Source: Chloroflexota bacterium
Lineage (GTDB): Bacteria; Chloroflexota; Dehalococcoidia; Lucifugimonadales; Australimonadaceae
DNA: 9,397 nt
Assembly (NCBI GenBank): GCA_026713505.1
Contig: JAPOOH010000224.1
Location: forward strand, 1 to 9,397
Reading direction: 5' to 3'
The notes beneath the pieces were generated by a model. It worked only from the letters and a program-made list of their open reading frames with translations, was not told the origin of the DNA and ran no database searches. A program made the position numbers and the translations under genes. Each line of letters begins with the position of its first letter. Within the stretch, counting starts at the first letter, position 1. Shown piece after piece: positions 1 to 6,068 of this stretch.

Positions 1-319
1 CGATGGCCCAGTCGCGGCTGACGATCTTGCCGTAGGAGAGGCCGGTGGTGGGGTAGAGGACGGTGGCGTCGATGCCGACGTCGGTGAGGAAGACCTCCCA
101 GCCGTCCGGGCCGACGAAGGCGCCCTTGCGGTCGCGGCGTCCGGGGGTCTCGACGAAGTGCCCGGCGTGGAGGTGGTCCAGCGGCGGGAAGAGGGAAGAG
201 TTGAGCCTGCGGGCGGGGTGGTCGCGGAACTTGGGCGGGAGGAACTCGGCCATGGCCTGGACGTCCTCCATGATGTGCCCGTCGCCGTCGACGATTATCT
301 CCAGGTTGGTGGTGGTCAT
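1..319 (-). CDS. Amidohydrolase family (amidohydrolase-2 type) metal-dependent hydrolase, N-terminal part
   Basis: Only the first 106 codons are present; the gene runs off the left edge. The start ATG (317-319) follows a GGGAGGA ribosome-binding site about 6 nt upstream, so the start is secure. The protein begins MTTTNLEIIVDGDGHIMED. The D-x-D-x-H-x-x-E pattern near residues 11-18 is the N-terminal metal-binding strand seen in amidohydrolase-2 proteins (TIM-barrel hydrolases and decarboxylases such as the LigW/ACMSD relatives). The stretch FLTDVGIDATVLYPTTGLSYG (near residues 77-97) matches the usual 'master of ... GID ... vlyPt' region of this family. The remaining metal ligands lie outside the window, so the substrate cannot be predicted. 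An extended -10-like promoter lies just upstream, so it is probably transcribed separately from the GYD gene. Confidence 0.85.
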   Translation of the reverse strand, partial: MTTTNLEIIVDGDGHIMEDVQAMAEFLPPKFRDHPARRLNSSLFPPLDHLHAGHFVETPGRRDRKGAFVGPDGWEVFLTDVGIDATVLYPTTGLSYGKIVSRDWAI

Positions 320-363
320 GTGATTCCTCCCGATCGTTGTCTCAGCAGCGTTCGTGCGCGCGG

Positions 364-372
364 ATTCTAGCA
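364..372 (-). promoter_or_regulatory. Extended -10 promoter of the amidohydrolase gene
   Basis: On the minus strand the sequence reads TGCTAGAAT, i.e. a TGn extension followed by a -10 hexamer one base from TATAAT. Transcription would start near 357, giving a leader of about 38 nt that carries the ribosome-binding site. No convincing -35 hexamer lies 16-18 bp further upstream, which fits an extended -10 promoter. It stands out because the surrounding DNA is GC-rich. Assignment is by eye. Confidence 0.45.
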
Positions 373-402
373 GGTGCGTGAGAGGCGTGCGCCGGGGATG
401 GG

Positions 403-747
403 TCAGGGCCCGGCAGGCTCGCTCAGTGGCGCCTCCCGTCCGGAGAAGAGGGAGTCTATGTCCGGTTCGTCGCGCTCGTGGAGGAGCGAGATGGGGACTG
501 CCGGAAGCGTGGTGATGCTGACGCCGACGCGAACGCCGAGTTGGATGGAGTAGCGGGCCGCGGCCTCGTTGTCCGGCGCCTGGATGATGCTGACGAAGTC
601 GTAGGGCCCCAGCACGGCGTAGAGGCCGAGGCCGGTGACGTCCTGCACGTGCACTTCCGACGCGGCAATGGCGATGGAGTCCGGGTTCGACAGGATGGCG
701 TGCTGTCCCTCGGGTGTGAGCTTCATCAGGAGGATGTAGTTGGCCAT
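403..747 (-). CDS. GYD-domain protein
   Basis: A 114-aa cytoplasmic protein. Its opening, MANYILLMKLTPEGQHAI, is the typical first strand and helix of the GYD domain, a small alpha/beta ferredoxin-like fold. The family signature follows at residues 46-51 as GPYDFV (the 'G-x-YD' core), then a helix (APDNEAAARYSIQLG) and a last strand with VSITTLPAV. The domain fills about residues 1-90. The remaining tail is acidic, then proline-rich, and probably unstructured. The start ATG has a GGGGAGA site 6 nt upstream. GYD proteins have no established biochemical role; the fold resembles the ligand-binding half of Lrp/AsnC regulators, but no DNA-binding domain is present. It is divergent from the ergothioneine genes and shares the 200-bp intergenic region with them, so co-regulation is possible but not shown. 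Confidence 0.85.
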   Translation of the reverse strand: MANYILLMKLTPEGQHAILSNPDSIAIAASEVHVQDVTGLGLYAVLGPYDFVSIIQAPDNEAAARYSIQLGVRVGVSITTLPAVPISLLHERDEPDIDSLFSGREAPLSEPAGP

Positions 748-776
748 GGCGTTCTCCCCGCGGGCAGTTTGGGAGG

Positions 777-785
777 ATTGTACCA
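777..785 (-). promoter_or_regulatory. Extended -10 promoter of the GYD-domain gene
   Basis: The minus strand reads TGGTACAAT, a TGn extension plus TACAAT. Transcription would start near 770, about 23 nt before the ATG at 747, leaving a short leader with the GGGGAGA ribosome-binding site. No good -35 hexamer is visible at 16-18 bp. Visual assignment only. Confidence 0.45.
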
Positions 786-813
786 GCCGACGGCAGGACG
801 CACTCCTTCACGG

Positions 814-822
814 TGCTATCAT
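814..822 (+). promoter_or_regulatory. Extended -10 promoter of the egtD-egtE unit
   Basis: The plus strand reads TGCTATCAT, a TGn extension followed by TATCAT. Transcription would start near 829, giving a GC-rich leader of about 119 nt before the TTG start at 948. The leader shows no obvious riboswitch or leader peptide. The element lies about 30 bp from the opposing -10 of the GYD gene, so the two divergent polymerases would bind overlapping DNA. No clear -35 is seen. Confidence 0.4.
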
Positions 823-935
823 GCCCACTGCCCCTCCAAGTGACCGCAGACGGCGCACGCGCCCCGGTCCCCTCCGCCCAGGAGCCGCCGTTGCGAGCAC
901 CCGACAGTCGCCCTGCACGAGACCGCGAGGCGATG

Positions 936-941
936 AAGGAG
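936..941 (+). promoter_or_regulatory. Ribosome-binding site that fixes a TTG start for egtD
   Basis: AAGGAG lies 6 nt before TTG (948-950), a near-ideal Shine-Dalgarno position. The ATG at 933-935, in the same frame, has only a weak AGG two bases upstream. The earlier GTG at 813-815 overlaps the promoter and would add a low-complexity Pro/Ala/Arg leader not expected in the family. Confidence 0.6.
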
Positions 942-947
942 AGCATC

Positions 948-1931
948 TTGACGACCGACCGTCTCAGCATCACCGTTCACACGCAGGCAGACGATGAACG
1001 CCTCTCCGCGGTGGACGACATCGTGCGGGGCTTCACCTCCGAGCCGAAGACGCTGGACCCGAAGTTCCTCTACCACGGGGAGGGCTCCGAGTTGTTCGAC
1101 GAGATCACGCGGCTGGAGGAGTACTACCCCACACGCGTGGAGCGGTCGCTGCTGGAGCGCCACGGCGCCGAGATCGTGCAGAGCGTTCAGCCGTACGACA
1201 TCGTGGAGTTGGGGCCGGGGAACAGCGCGAAGAGCGGGCTGCTGATAGGCCCGGCGCTGGCCGCGGGGACGCTACGGCGCTACATCCCGTTCGATATCAG
1301 CGAGGAGGCGCTGCGCGAGGGCGGAGTGTCGCTCATGGCGGCGTACCCGGAGCTGCGAGAGATCGCGGCGGTGGTCGGCGACTTCTGGCGTCACCTCCGA
1401 GAAGTGCCGCCGACAGAGGGAACGCGGCTCGCCGCGCTGCTGGGATCGACGATCGGCAACCTGCACCCGGACGAGCAGTGCGATTTCCTGTGGGAGATAC
1501 GCGAGGGGATGCTCGGGCCCGGCGACGCCTTCCTCGTGGGCGCCGACCTGGTGAAGGAGACGTCCGTTATCGAGGCGGCGTACAACGACGCGAAGGGCGT
1601 GACGGCGCAGTTCAACCTCAACTCGCTGAGGGCGGTGAACGACCTGCTGGGCCTCGACATAGATACGGGCCTGTTCAGGCACCGCGCATTCTTCAACACG
1701 GAGCACTCGCGCATCGAGATGCACCTCGAGGCGCTCGCGGACGTGTCGTTCACGCTTTCCCCGAGCGGAGTCACGGTGGACATACGGGCGGGGGAGACGA
1801 TCTGGACGGAGAGCTCGTACAAGTTCACGAAGGAAGCGTTCGAGGGGACGCTCGCGGCAGCCGGCTTCGCCAACGTGGAGTGGTACACGGACCCGGACGA
1901 CATGTTCGCGCTCGCGCTGGCGCGGGTGTAG
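948..1931 (+). CDS. egtD: L-histidine Nα-methyltransferase EgtD (ergothioneine biosynthesis)
   Basis: EgtD transfers three methyl groups from SAM to the α-amino group of histidine, making hercynine in the cytoplasm. With the TTG start the protein is 327 aa, close to the roughly 320 aa of mycobacterial EgtD. The family's opening is clear: PKTLDPKFLYHGEGSELFDE, then EEYYPTR (residues 58-63). SAM-binding motif I is ELGPGNSAKSG (87-97), with the next acidic residue at D116. The histidine-binding side shows GSTIGNLHP (166-174), EAAYND (209-214), RIEMHL (255-260) and TESSYKF (287-293). From my recollection of M. smegmatis EgtD, the counterparts of Tyr56, Asn166, Tyr206, Met252, Glu282 and Ser284 are Y60, N171, Y212, M258, E288 and S290, all present at a smoothly shifting offset, so the enzyme should be active. 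ELGPG replaces the more common ELGSG. It is followed after 27 nt by the egtE-like gene, in the same direction. Confidence 0.95.
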   Translation: MTTDRLSITVHTQADDERLSAVDDIVRGFTSEPKTLDPKFLYHGEGSELFDEITRLEEYYPTRVERSLLERHGAEIVQSVQPYDIVELGPGNSAKSGLLIGPALAAGTLRRYIPFDISEEALREGGVSLMAAYPELREIAAVVGDFWRHLREVPPTEGTRLAALLGSTIGNLHPDEQCDFLWEIREGMLGPGDAFLVGADLVKETSVIEAAYNDAKGVTAQFNLNSLRAVNDLLGLDIDTGLFRHRAFFNTEHSRIEMHLEALADVSFTLSPSGVTVDIRAGETIWTESSYKFTKEAFEGTLAAAGFANVEWYTDPDDMFALALARV

Positions 1932-1958
1932 ACAGGCACGGGAAAGGGAGGTACGCGG

Positions 1959-3089
1959 ATGGACTTCGCCTCGCTACGCGATTCGATCCCCTGCATGGAG
2001 TCGATGAACTACATGAACGCAGGCTGGGCCGGACCGAGCCCGTCGCAGGTGGTGGAGCGGATGCGGGAGGCCGTGGAGCGCGAGAGCGCTGCGGGGCCCG
2101 CGGGGCCGGAGGGCAGGGCATTCGCGTCGTCGGTCGAAGAGGAGGCGCGCACGCAGGCGGCGGGCCTCTTCAACGTGGACCCGGCGGACGTGCTGGTCAC
2201 GCACGGGACGTCCGAGGGCGTCGCCATCACGCTGCTGGGGCTCGACTGGCAGCCGGGAGACGTATTGCTAACGACGGACCTCGAACACCCCGGCATCGAC
2301 TCGCCGGTTGCGGTGCTGGAGGAGCGCGGCGTGGAGGTCAGGCGCGTGGCGATGCCGCCGGACGGATCGGCGGACGCATGCGTGGAGGCGTTCCGCTCCG
2401 GCCTGGACCCGCGCGTGAAGGTCGCGGCGCTCAGCCACGTGATGTTCACCACCGGGCTGCGTCTGCCCGCGGACGAGATCGTGGCTGCGGCACATGAGAC
2501 GGGCGCGCTCGTGCTGCTGGACGGGGCGCAGACGGCGGGCCATATCGCGATGGACTTCACGGCGATGGGAGTCGACTTCTACGCCTCGTCAGGGCAGAAG
2601 TGGCTGCTGGGGCCCACGGGCAGCGGCGCGTTCTACGTGCGGCCCGACCGCAGGGAGTTGCTGAAGCCGCTGTTGAGACTCCCCGGCGCGAGCTACCGGC
2701 CGGGGCTGGGCCCGTACGCGCTGGCGTCTCAGGGAGTGGCGGAGCGCGCCGGATACGCTGAGGCTGTGCGCATCAACCGGGAGCTGGGTCCGGAGCGCGT
2801 CGAGGAGCACAACTGCGGGCTGGCGGAGGCGCTGCGCGCCGAGCTGTCCGGCATCGACGGGGTGCGATTCAACGGACCCGCCGACGGTCCGACCGCGTGC
2901 GCCATCACCGTTATCAGCGTGGAGGACTGGGAGCCGCCCGCGTTCGTCGAGGCGCTGTGGGAGCGGTACCGGGTGGTCGCGCGCCACGTGGGGCATCCGC
3001 CCGGCGTGCGCATCTGCACGGCGGGCTTCAACGACGAGAGCGACGTGGAGCGCGCCGTTGCGGCGATAACGGAGCTGGCGGTGCGCTAG
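1959..3089 (+). CDS. egtE: Class V PLP-dependent enzyme, probable ergothioneine C-S lyase EgtE
   Basis: A 376-aa fold-type I PLP enzyme of the class V aminotransferase/NifS-like superfamily. The ATG has a strong AAGGGAGG site 7 nt upstream. Visible features: NAGWAGPSP entry loop (20-28), THGTSEG phosphate-binding turn (81-87), H110 (probable PLP stacking), SHVMFTTG (159-166), the DGAQ motif (D188, Q191) and the Schiff-base lysine K214 in SSGQKWLLGPTG (210-221). Where SufS-type cysteine desulfurases carry the catalytic cysteine after R-x-G-H-H, this protein reads RHVGHPPGVR, without cysteine. That argues against sulfur transfer and for a C-S lyase or CefD-like role. Directly downstream of egtD, the best reading is EgtE, which cleaves the hercynyl-cysteine sulfoxide to ergothioneine, pyruvate and ammonia. 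Family membership is firm; the EgtE assignment rests on context plus the missing cysteine. Confidence 0.82.
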   Translation: MDFASLRDSIPCMESMNYMNAGWAGPSPSQVVERMREAVERESAAGPAGPEGRAFASSVEEEARTQAAGLFNVDPADVLVTHGTSEGVAITLLGLDWQPGDVLLTTDLEHPGIDSPVAVLEERGVEVRRVAMPPDGSADACVEAFRSGLDPRVKVAALSHVMFTTGLRLPADEIVAAAHETGALVLLDGAQTAGHIAMDFTAMGVDFYASSGQKWLLGPTGSGAFYVRPDRRELLKPLLRLPGASYRPGLGPYALASQGVAERAGYAEAVRINRELGPERVEEHNCGLAEALRAELSGIDGVRFNGPADGPTACAITVISVEDWEPPAFVEALWERYRVVARHVGHPPGVRICTAGFNDESDVERAVAAITELAVR

Positions 3090-3127
3090 GGGGGCGTCAT
3101 GCCCCCCATCGTCTCAGGAGACGCCCC
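3089..3127. terminator. GC-rich competing hairpins at the end of the egtDE unit
   Basis: Beginning in the egtE stop codon, GGGGGGC (3089-3095) pairs perfectly with GCCCCCC (3101-3107) around a 5-nt loop. The same left arm, GGGGCGTC (3091-3098), can instead pair over 8 bp with GACGCCCC (3120-3127). The two stems exclude each other. No T-run follows on either strand, so this is not a textbook intrinsic terminator, but it sits where a transcription barrier between convergent genes is expected. It could equally protect the mRNA 3' end. Confidence 0.4.
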
Positions 3128-3160
3128 GTGACTCGACAGGCTCACCACGAACCGGCGTGC
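3128..3160. repeat. Possible copy of a dispersed intergenic repeat
   Basis: The 147-bp convergent gap (3090-3236) holds no gene. Within it, tcgacaggctcaccacgaac (3133-3152) strongly resembles a short motif that I recall recurring between genes in many bacterial genomes (TTCGTGGTGAGC.TGTCGA-like on the other strand). There is no second copy in this window, so the repeat nature is from memory, not seen here. The rest of the gap (3160-3236) shows nothing I can name. Confidence 0.3.
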
Positions 3161-3236
3161 CCGAGAGAATGTTGTGCGCTGAAGCGCGGCCTCCGCCTCT
3201 GCTTCACCCGACATGACAGCATCGCCCATCTCCTGC

Positions 3237-6014
3237 TCAGAAGGGGGCGGCGATGGCGGCTGGCAGGCTCACCGGCACGCCGTATTGGCCCTCAGTGGCG
3301 TCCACCTCGTAGCGGGAGCATGAACCGCTGCTGCGCACGTCGAAGCGCCACCGCATCTCGTAGTCCGAGATTCGGTACGTCTCCGCGTCCAGCGTGATGC
3401 TGATACCGAGCGTGGTGCCGTTCGCCCACGCTGGAGGCGGGACGCCTTCGAGCGTTCCGTTGAGCGTGACCGTCCGTTCCGATTGCTGCGCCACGGTGAG
3501 TTCTCCGGGTCTGGCGTGCGTGATGACGTTGAGCAGCATCTCGACGGGATCGGTAAAGCCCTGCCGCCAGTACGTGATGTCGTAGACCTGGCCCAGGCTG
3601 CCCGACCTCCATTCGCCGACGATGTGGCGCCAGCCGGTCCAACCCGTGCCCGGTTGGTTGATGAGGAAGATGTCCGCCGAATTGTTGTCGAAATGGACGA
3701 CCGACGGGTAGCCGCGGACGAACCCGCCGATCTCATGGAAGCCGGAGAAGATGTGGTCGCAGCCGCCGCCCGGCCACCGGCCGCGGATGCGGAAGCGCGC
3801 CGAGCCCGCTTCCAGCAGCGCGGCGTAGGCGCGCTCGGCGAGGCGGACGGCATCGTCCTCCGGCGGTGCCTGGTCAGGAATCGGATCGATCAACTCGTCC
3901 GCGAAGACGATGAGCCGCTGTACCTGTGGGATGGTCATGCCGGGGAGCACGAGCGGGTCCGCGTAGAGGCGCAGCATGGCTTCGTCCGATGCGCTGAGGG
4001 ACGGCAGCCGCAGCGCGGCGTTGACTGCCATGACGCTGGAGGTGACGGGACGGTGGTGCATGTCAGCGAGCGCGTGGAGCGCTTCGTGGAGGGTGACGTG
4101 TTCGATCTCGTCGCGTAGTTGTTCCCGGCTACGGATGCGGGTGTTGAGCCACACGCTCAGGGCGGCGCTCGTTATCCTGCCGTCCTCGAAGCCGTCCGGC
4201 CCGGCACAGCCGGCCGCGTCTCCGCAGTAGGTGGGGAACCCGGCGCGCCCGCTCCAGCTCTGGGGAACGCCGACGAATGCCCGGAGGGTTGCCTCCTCGA
4301 CCGTGTCAACCCACTCGAAGTCGAGGTTGAGCAGCGCAGAGAGTTGGTCGAGTGTCTCCTTCAGTACCTGGATGTAGAGTTCGTCGCCTGAAGGGTGGAC
4401 CCAAACGCGCACCGTCTCGTCCTGGTCCCACTTGGTCACGGTCGCAGACGTCCATCCGCCGCAGCCGCCGAGGAAGTCGTTCTCGTAAGTCGCCTCGCGA
4501 AGCGGCCTCTCGCTGAAGCATTCCCAGATGTCCCGTTGAACACCCAGGATGCGCTCGGGCACAGTGACCGAGTTCGAGATTGCGTGGTCGCCGAGCACGG
4601 CGCGCAGTTCCACGCCCATCGGCACTTCCAGGCGCGCCGTGCCCTCGACGGGGCCGAAACCGTCAGCCAGCACGAGGCCGTCCAGTTGGCCGCCGCAGCC
4701 ACTCAGCGGTCCGCCGTTCATGCGGCACTCGAGCGAGGCGACGGGGGGGTCCTCCGCGGGGCTGTAACCGTCGTTCTGGAGGGCCACGGAGAGCTCGACC
4801 GCTGCCGTGCCGTCCTGACGGTAACCCAGGACGTCTACGAGGACGTCGAGCACGAACTCGACCTCGGGCTTCTCCGGCACGGTGACGCGCCTGGCGACGA
4901 CGTTGCGCTCGCCGAATCGGTAGCCGTCGTCGTCCGCTCCGGCGTAGGCCGTGAGGTCGGTTGCGCCCTGCGGGAGCGTGAGAGTGAGCGTGGAGCCAGC
5001 GCTGTCGCCCGGGGGGACGGAAGCAAGCGTGGTGTCCGCACCGCAAGGCGGCGTGTCGCGAGTGCAGCGGACGCCGACCATAAGTGTGCCGCTCGGGGCT
5101 ACGCCCTGATTCGACACGCGCAGGGAGACTTCCACGATGCCGCTGCCGTCGTGCCGGTAGCCGGTCGTGCTGGTCCGTGCGACGGTGGTTACCAGGTCGA
5201 CGTACTCGACCTGGATGGAGGCTGCCGCTGCGTTGTCGTGCGTCCACGCTTCGACCGACGCGGTTACTGCATCGAGGGTGAGGTCGTATGCGCCGCTGGG
5301 AATGGGCAAGCTGAGGCTGGCGGTCTCGCTCGCGCCGGGCTCGATGCGTTGGACGACGGCTGCGAGTTCGTCGCCGCCGGGGATCCCGTCTCCACCCGTG
5401 CGCGGCGTCCACTCGGCAGTGAGCGTGACGTCCTCAGCCACGAGGTCGCCGTTGTTGGTGACGACCGCCTCGAATACGGTCACGCTGCCTTCGGACACGG
5501 AGTAGTCGGGCAGCAGTTCCAATGAGAGGTCTGCGACCCGTACGCTCACGTTCTCGACGTGCCGCGCCTCGCCGACGGCGAAGGCCACCTGGTGCTCGCC
5601 GGGCGAGAGCGAGCGTTCGATGGCGAGTTCCGCCGTCTCACTGCCCGGGAGGCGCTCGATGCGGTGTGCGGCCTCGGGTGCACCCCCGTCGATGGCGGCG
5701 TGGACGTCGACGGACTCACCGGCCGTCTCGCCGACGTTGGTGACGTTCAACGAGAAGACTACGTCAACAATGCCTTCGCCTTCGCTGGTGAATGACGCGC
5801 CGCCGTATTCGATGGCATAGGCGGCGGGGACGGGCGTCTGGGTGGGCGTGGGTGTTGCCGTCGGCGTGGGGGACGGTGTCGGGCTGGGGGTTGCGGTTGG
5901 GCTCGCGGTAGGCGTGGGCGTCGGCGCGGGAGCGCAAGCCGCCAGCGCCAGGACGGCGACGGCACATGCGAACGCTGTCAGCGTGGTGTGTATGAAAGGG
6001 CGAATCGGTGGCAC
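3237..6014 (-). CDS. Multidomain lipoprotein: four CARDB/Ig-like modules, matrixin-like metalloprotease module, C-terminal domain
   Basis: With a GTG start at 6014 the protein is 925 aa. A lipoprotein signal ends in LALAAC (lipidated Cys27). A Thr/Pro/Ser linker follows (about 31-62), then four beta-rich CARDB/Ig-like modules (about 67-164, 162-271, 272-379, 385-485). The last two are clear relatives: GYRHDGSGIVEVSLRVSNQG versus GYRQDGTAAVELSVALQNDG. Residues about 494-690 resemble a metzincin/matrixin: HEALHALADMH (643-653) gives HExxHxxxxxH with catalytic Glu644, SVM (660-662) is a Met-turn, and LSASDEAMLRLY matches the closing helix of matrixins. The usual Gly of the zinc motif is Ala650. 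Residues 719-925 form a separate beta-rich domain with a pattern like LppX/LolA lipoproteins (weak). Ten cysteines besides Cys27 fall in five sequence-adjacent pairs, fitting an exported disulfide-bonded protein. An ATG at 6047 would add 11 residues but has no ribosome-binding site. Likely cell-surface; substrate unknown. Confidence 0.8.
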   Translation of the reverse strand: MPPIRPFIHTTLTAFACAVAVLALAACAPAPTPTPTASPTATPSPTPSPTPTATPTPTQTPVPAAYAIEYGGASFTSEGEGIVDVVFSLNVTNVGETAGESVDVHAAIDGGAPEAAHRIERLPGSETAELAIERSLSPGEHQVAFAVGEARHVENVSVRVADLSLELLPDYSVSEGSVTVFEAVVTNNGDLVAEDVTLTAEWTPRTGGDGIPGGDELAAVVQRIEPGASETASLSLPIPSGAYDLTLDAVTASVEAWTHDNAAAASIQVEYVDLVTTVARTSTTGYRHDGSGIVEVSLRVSNQGVAPSGTLMVGVRCTRDTPPCGADTTLASVPPGDSAGSTLTLTLPQGATDLTAYAGADDDGYRFGERNVVARRVTVPEKPEVEFVLDVLVDVLGYRQDGTAAVELSVALQNDGYSPAEDPPVASLECRMNGGPLSGCGGQLDGLVLADGFGPVEGTARLEVPMGVELRAVLGDHAISNSVTVPERILGVQRDIWECFSERPLREATYENDFLGGCGGWTSATVTKWDQDETVRVWVHPSGDELYIQVLKETLDQLSALLNLDFEWVDTVEEATLRAFVGVPQSWSGRAGFPTYCGDAAGCAGPDGFEDGRITSAALSVWLNTRIRSREQLRDEIEHVTLHEALHALADMHHRPVTSSVMAVNAALRLPSLSASDEAMLRLYADPLVLPGMTIPQVQRLIVFADELIDPIPDQAPPEDDAVRLAERAYAALLEAGSARFRIRGRWPGGGCDHIFSGFHEIGGFVRGYPSVVHFDNNSADIFLINQPGTGWTGWRHIVGEWRSGSLGQVYDITYWRQGFTDPVEMLLNVITHARPGELTVAQQSERTVTLNGTLEGVPPPAWANGTTLGISITLDAETYRISDYEMRWRFDVRSSGSCSRYEVDATEGQYGVPVSLPAAIAAPF
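5829..5924 (-). repeat. Thr-Pro linker-coding low-complexity repeat (metalloprotease lipoprotein)
   Basis: About 32 codons of Thr-Pro, Ser-Pro and Ala-Thr-Pro units directly after the lipidated cysteine. At DNA level it is an imperfect GGCGTG/GGTGTG-type tract on the plus strand. It is a flexible stalk raising the folded domains from the membrane or wall. Such tracts can change length by slippage. Confidence 0.8.
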
Positions 6015-6023
6015 TGCCGCATT

Positions 6024-6029
6024 CTCCCC
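6024..6029 (-). promoter_or_regulatory. Ribosome-binding site favouring a GTG start for the large lipoprotein
   Basis: GGGGAG on the minus strand lies 9 nt before the GTG at 6012-6014. The GTG start yields a compact 26-residue lipoprotein signal with a short basic n-region (PPIRPFIH) before the hydrophobic stretch. The ATG at 6047 has no recognisable site upstream and would place an acidic leader in front. Confidence 0.55.
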
Positions 6030-6068
6030 TACGTCAGGCTGCTCCATATCGGAGCGAGTCAGGGGGCG

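Noticed and set aside
829..947. Possible riboswitch or leader peptide upstream of egtD
   Set aside because: The leader is long enough, but I find no recognised aptamer core, no terminator with T-run and no histidine- or methionine-rich short frame.
1478..2497. 339-aa open frame on the plus strand spanning the egtD-egtE junction
   Set aside because: Out-of-frame shadow of two well-supported genes; Gly/Arg-rich without motifs.
3160..3236. Possible small gene or RNA in the convergent gap
   Set aside because: No start codon with a ribosome-binding site leads to a frame with plausible composition, and no tRNA-like or other structured RNA feature is visible.
4395..5525. 376-aa open frame on the plus strand
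   Set aside because: Antisense to the CARDB-like modules of the lipoprotein; low-complexity Arg/Ala/Val composition and no recognisable domain.
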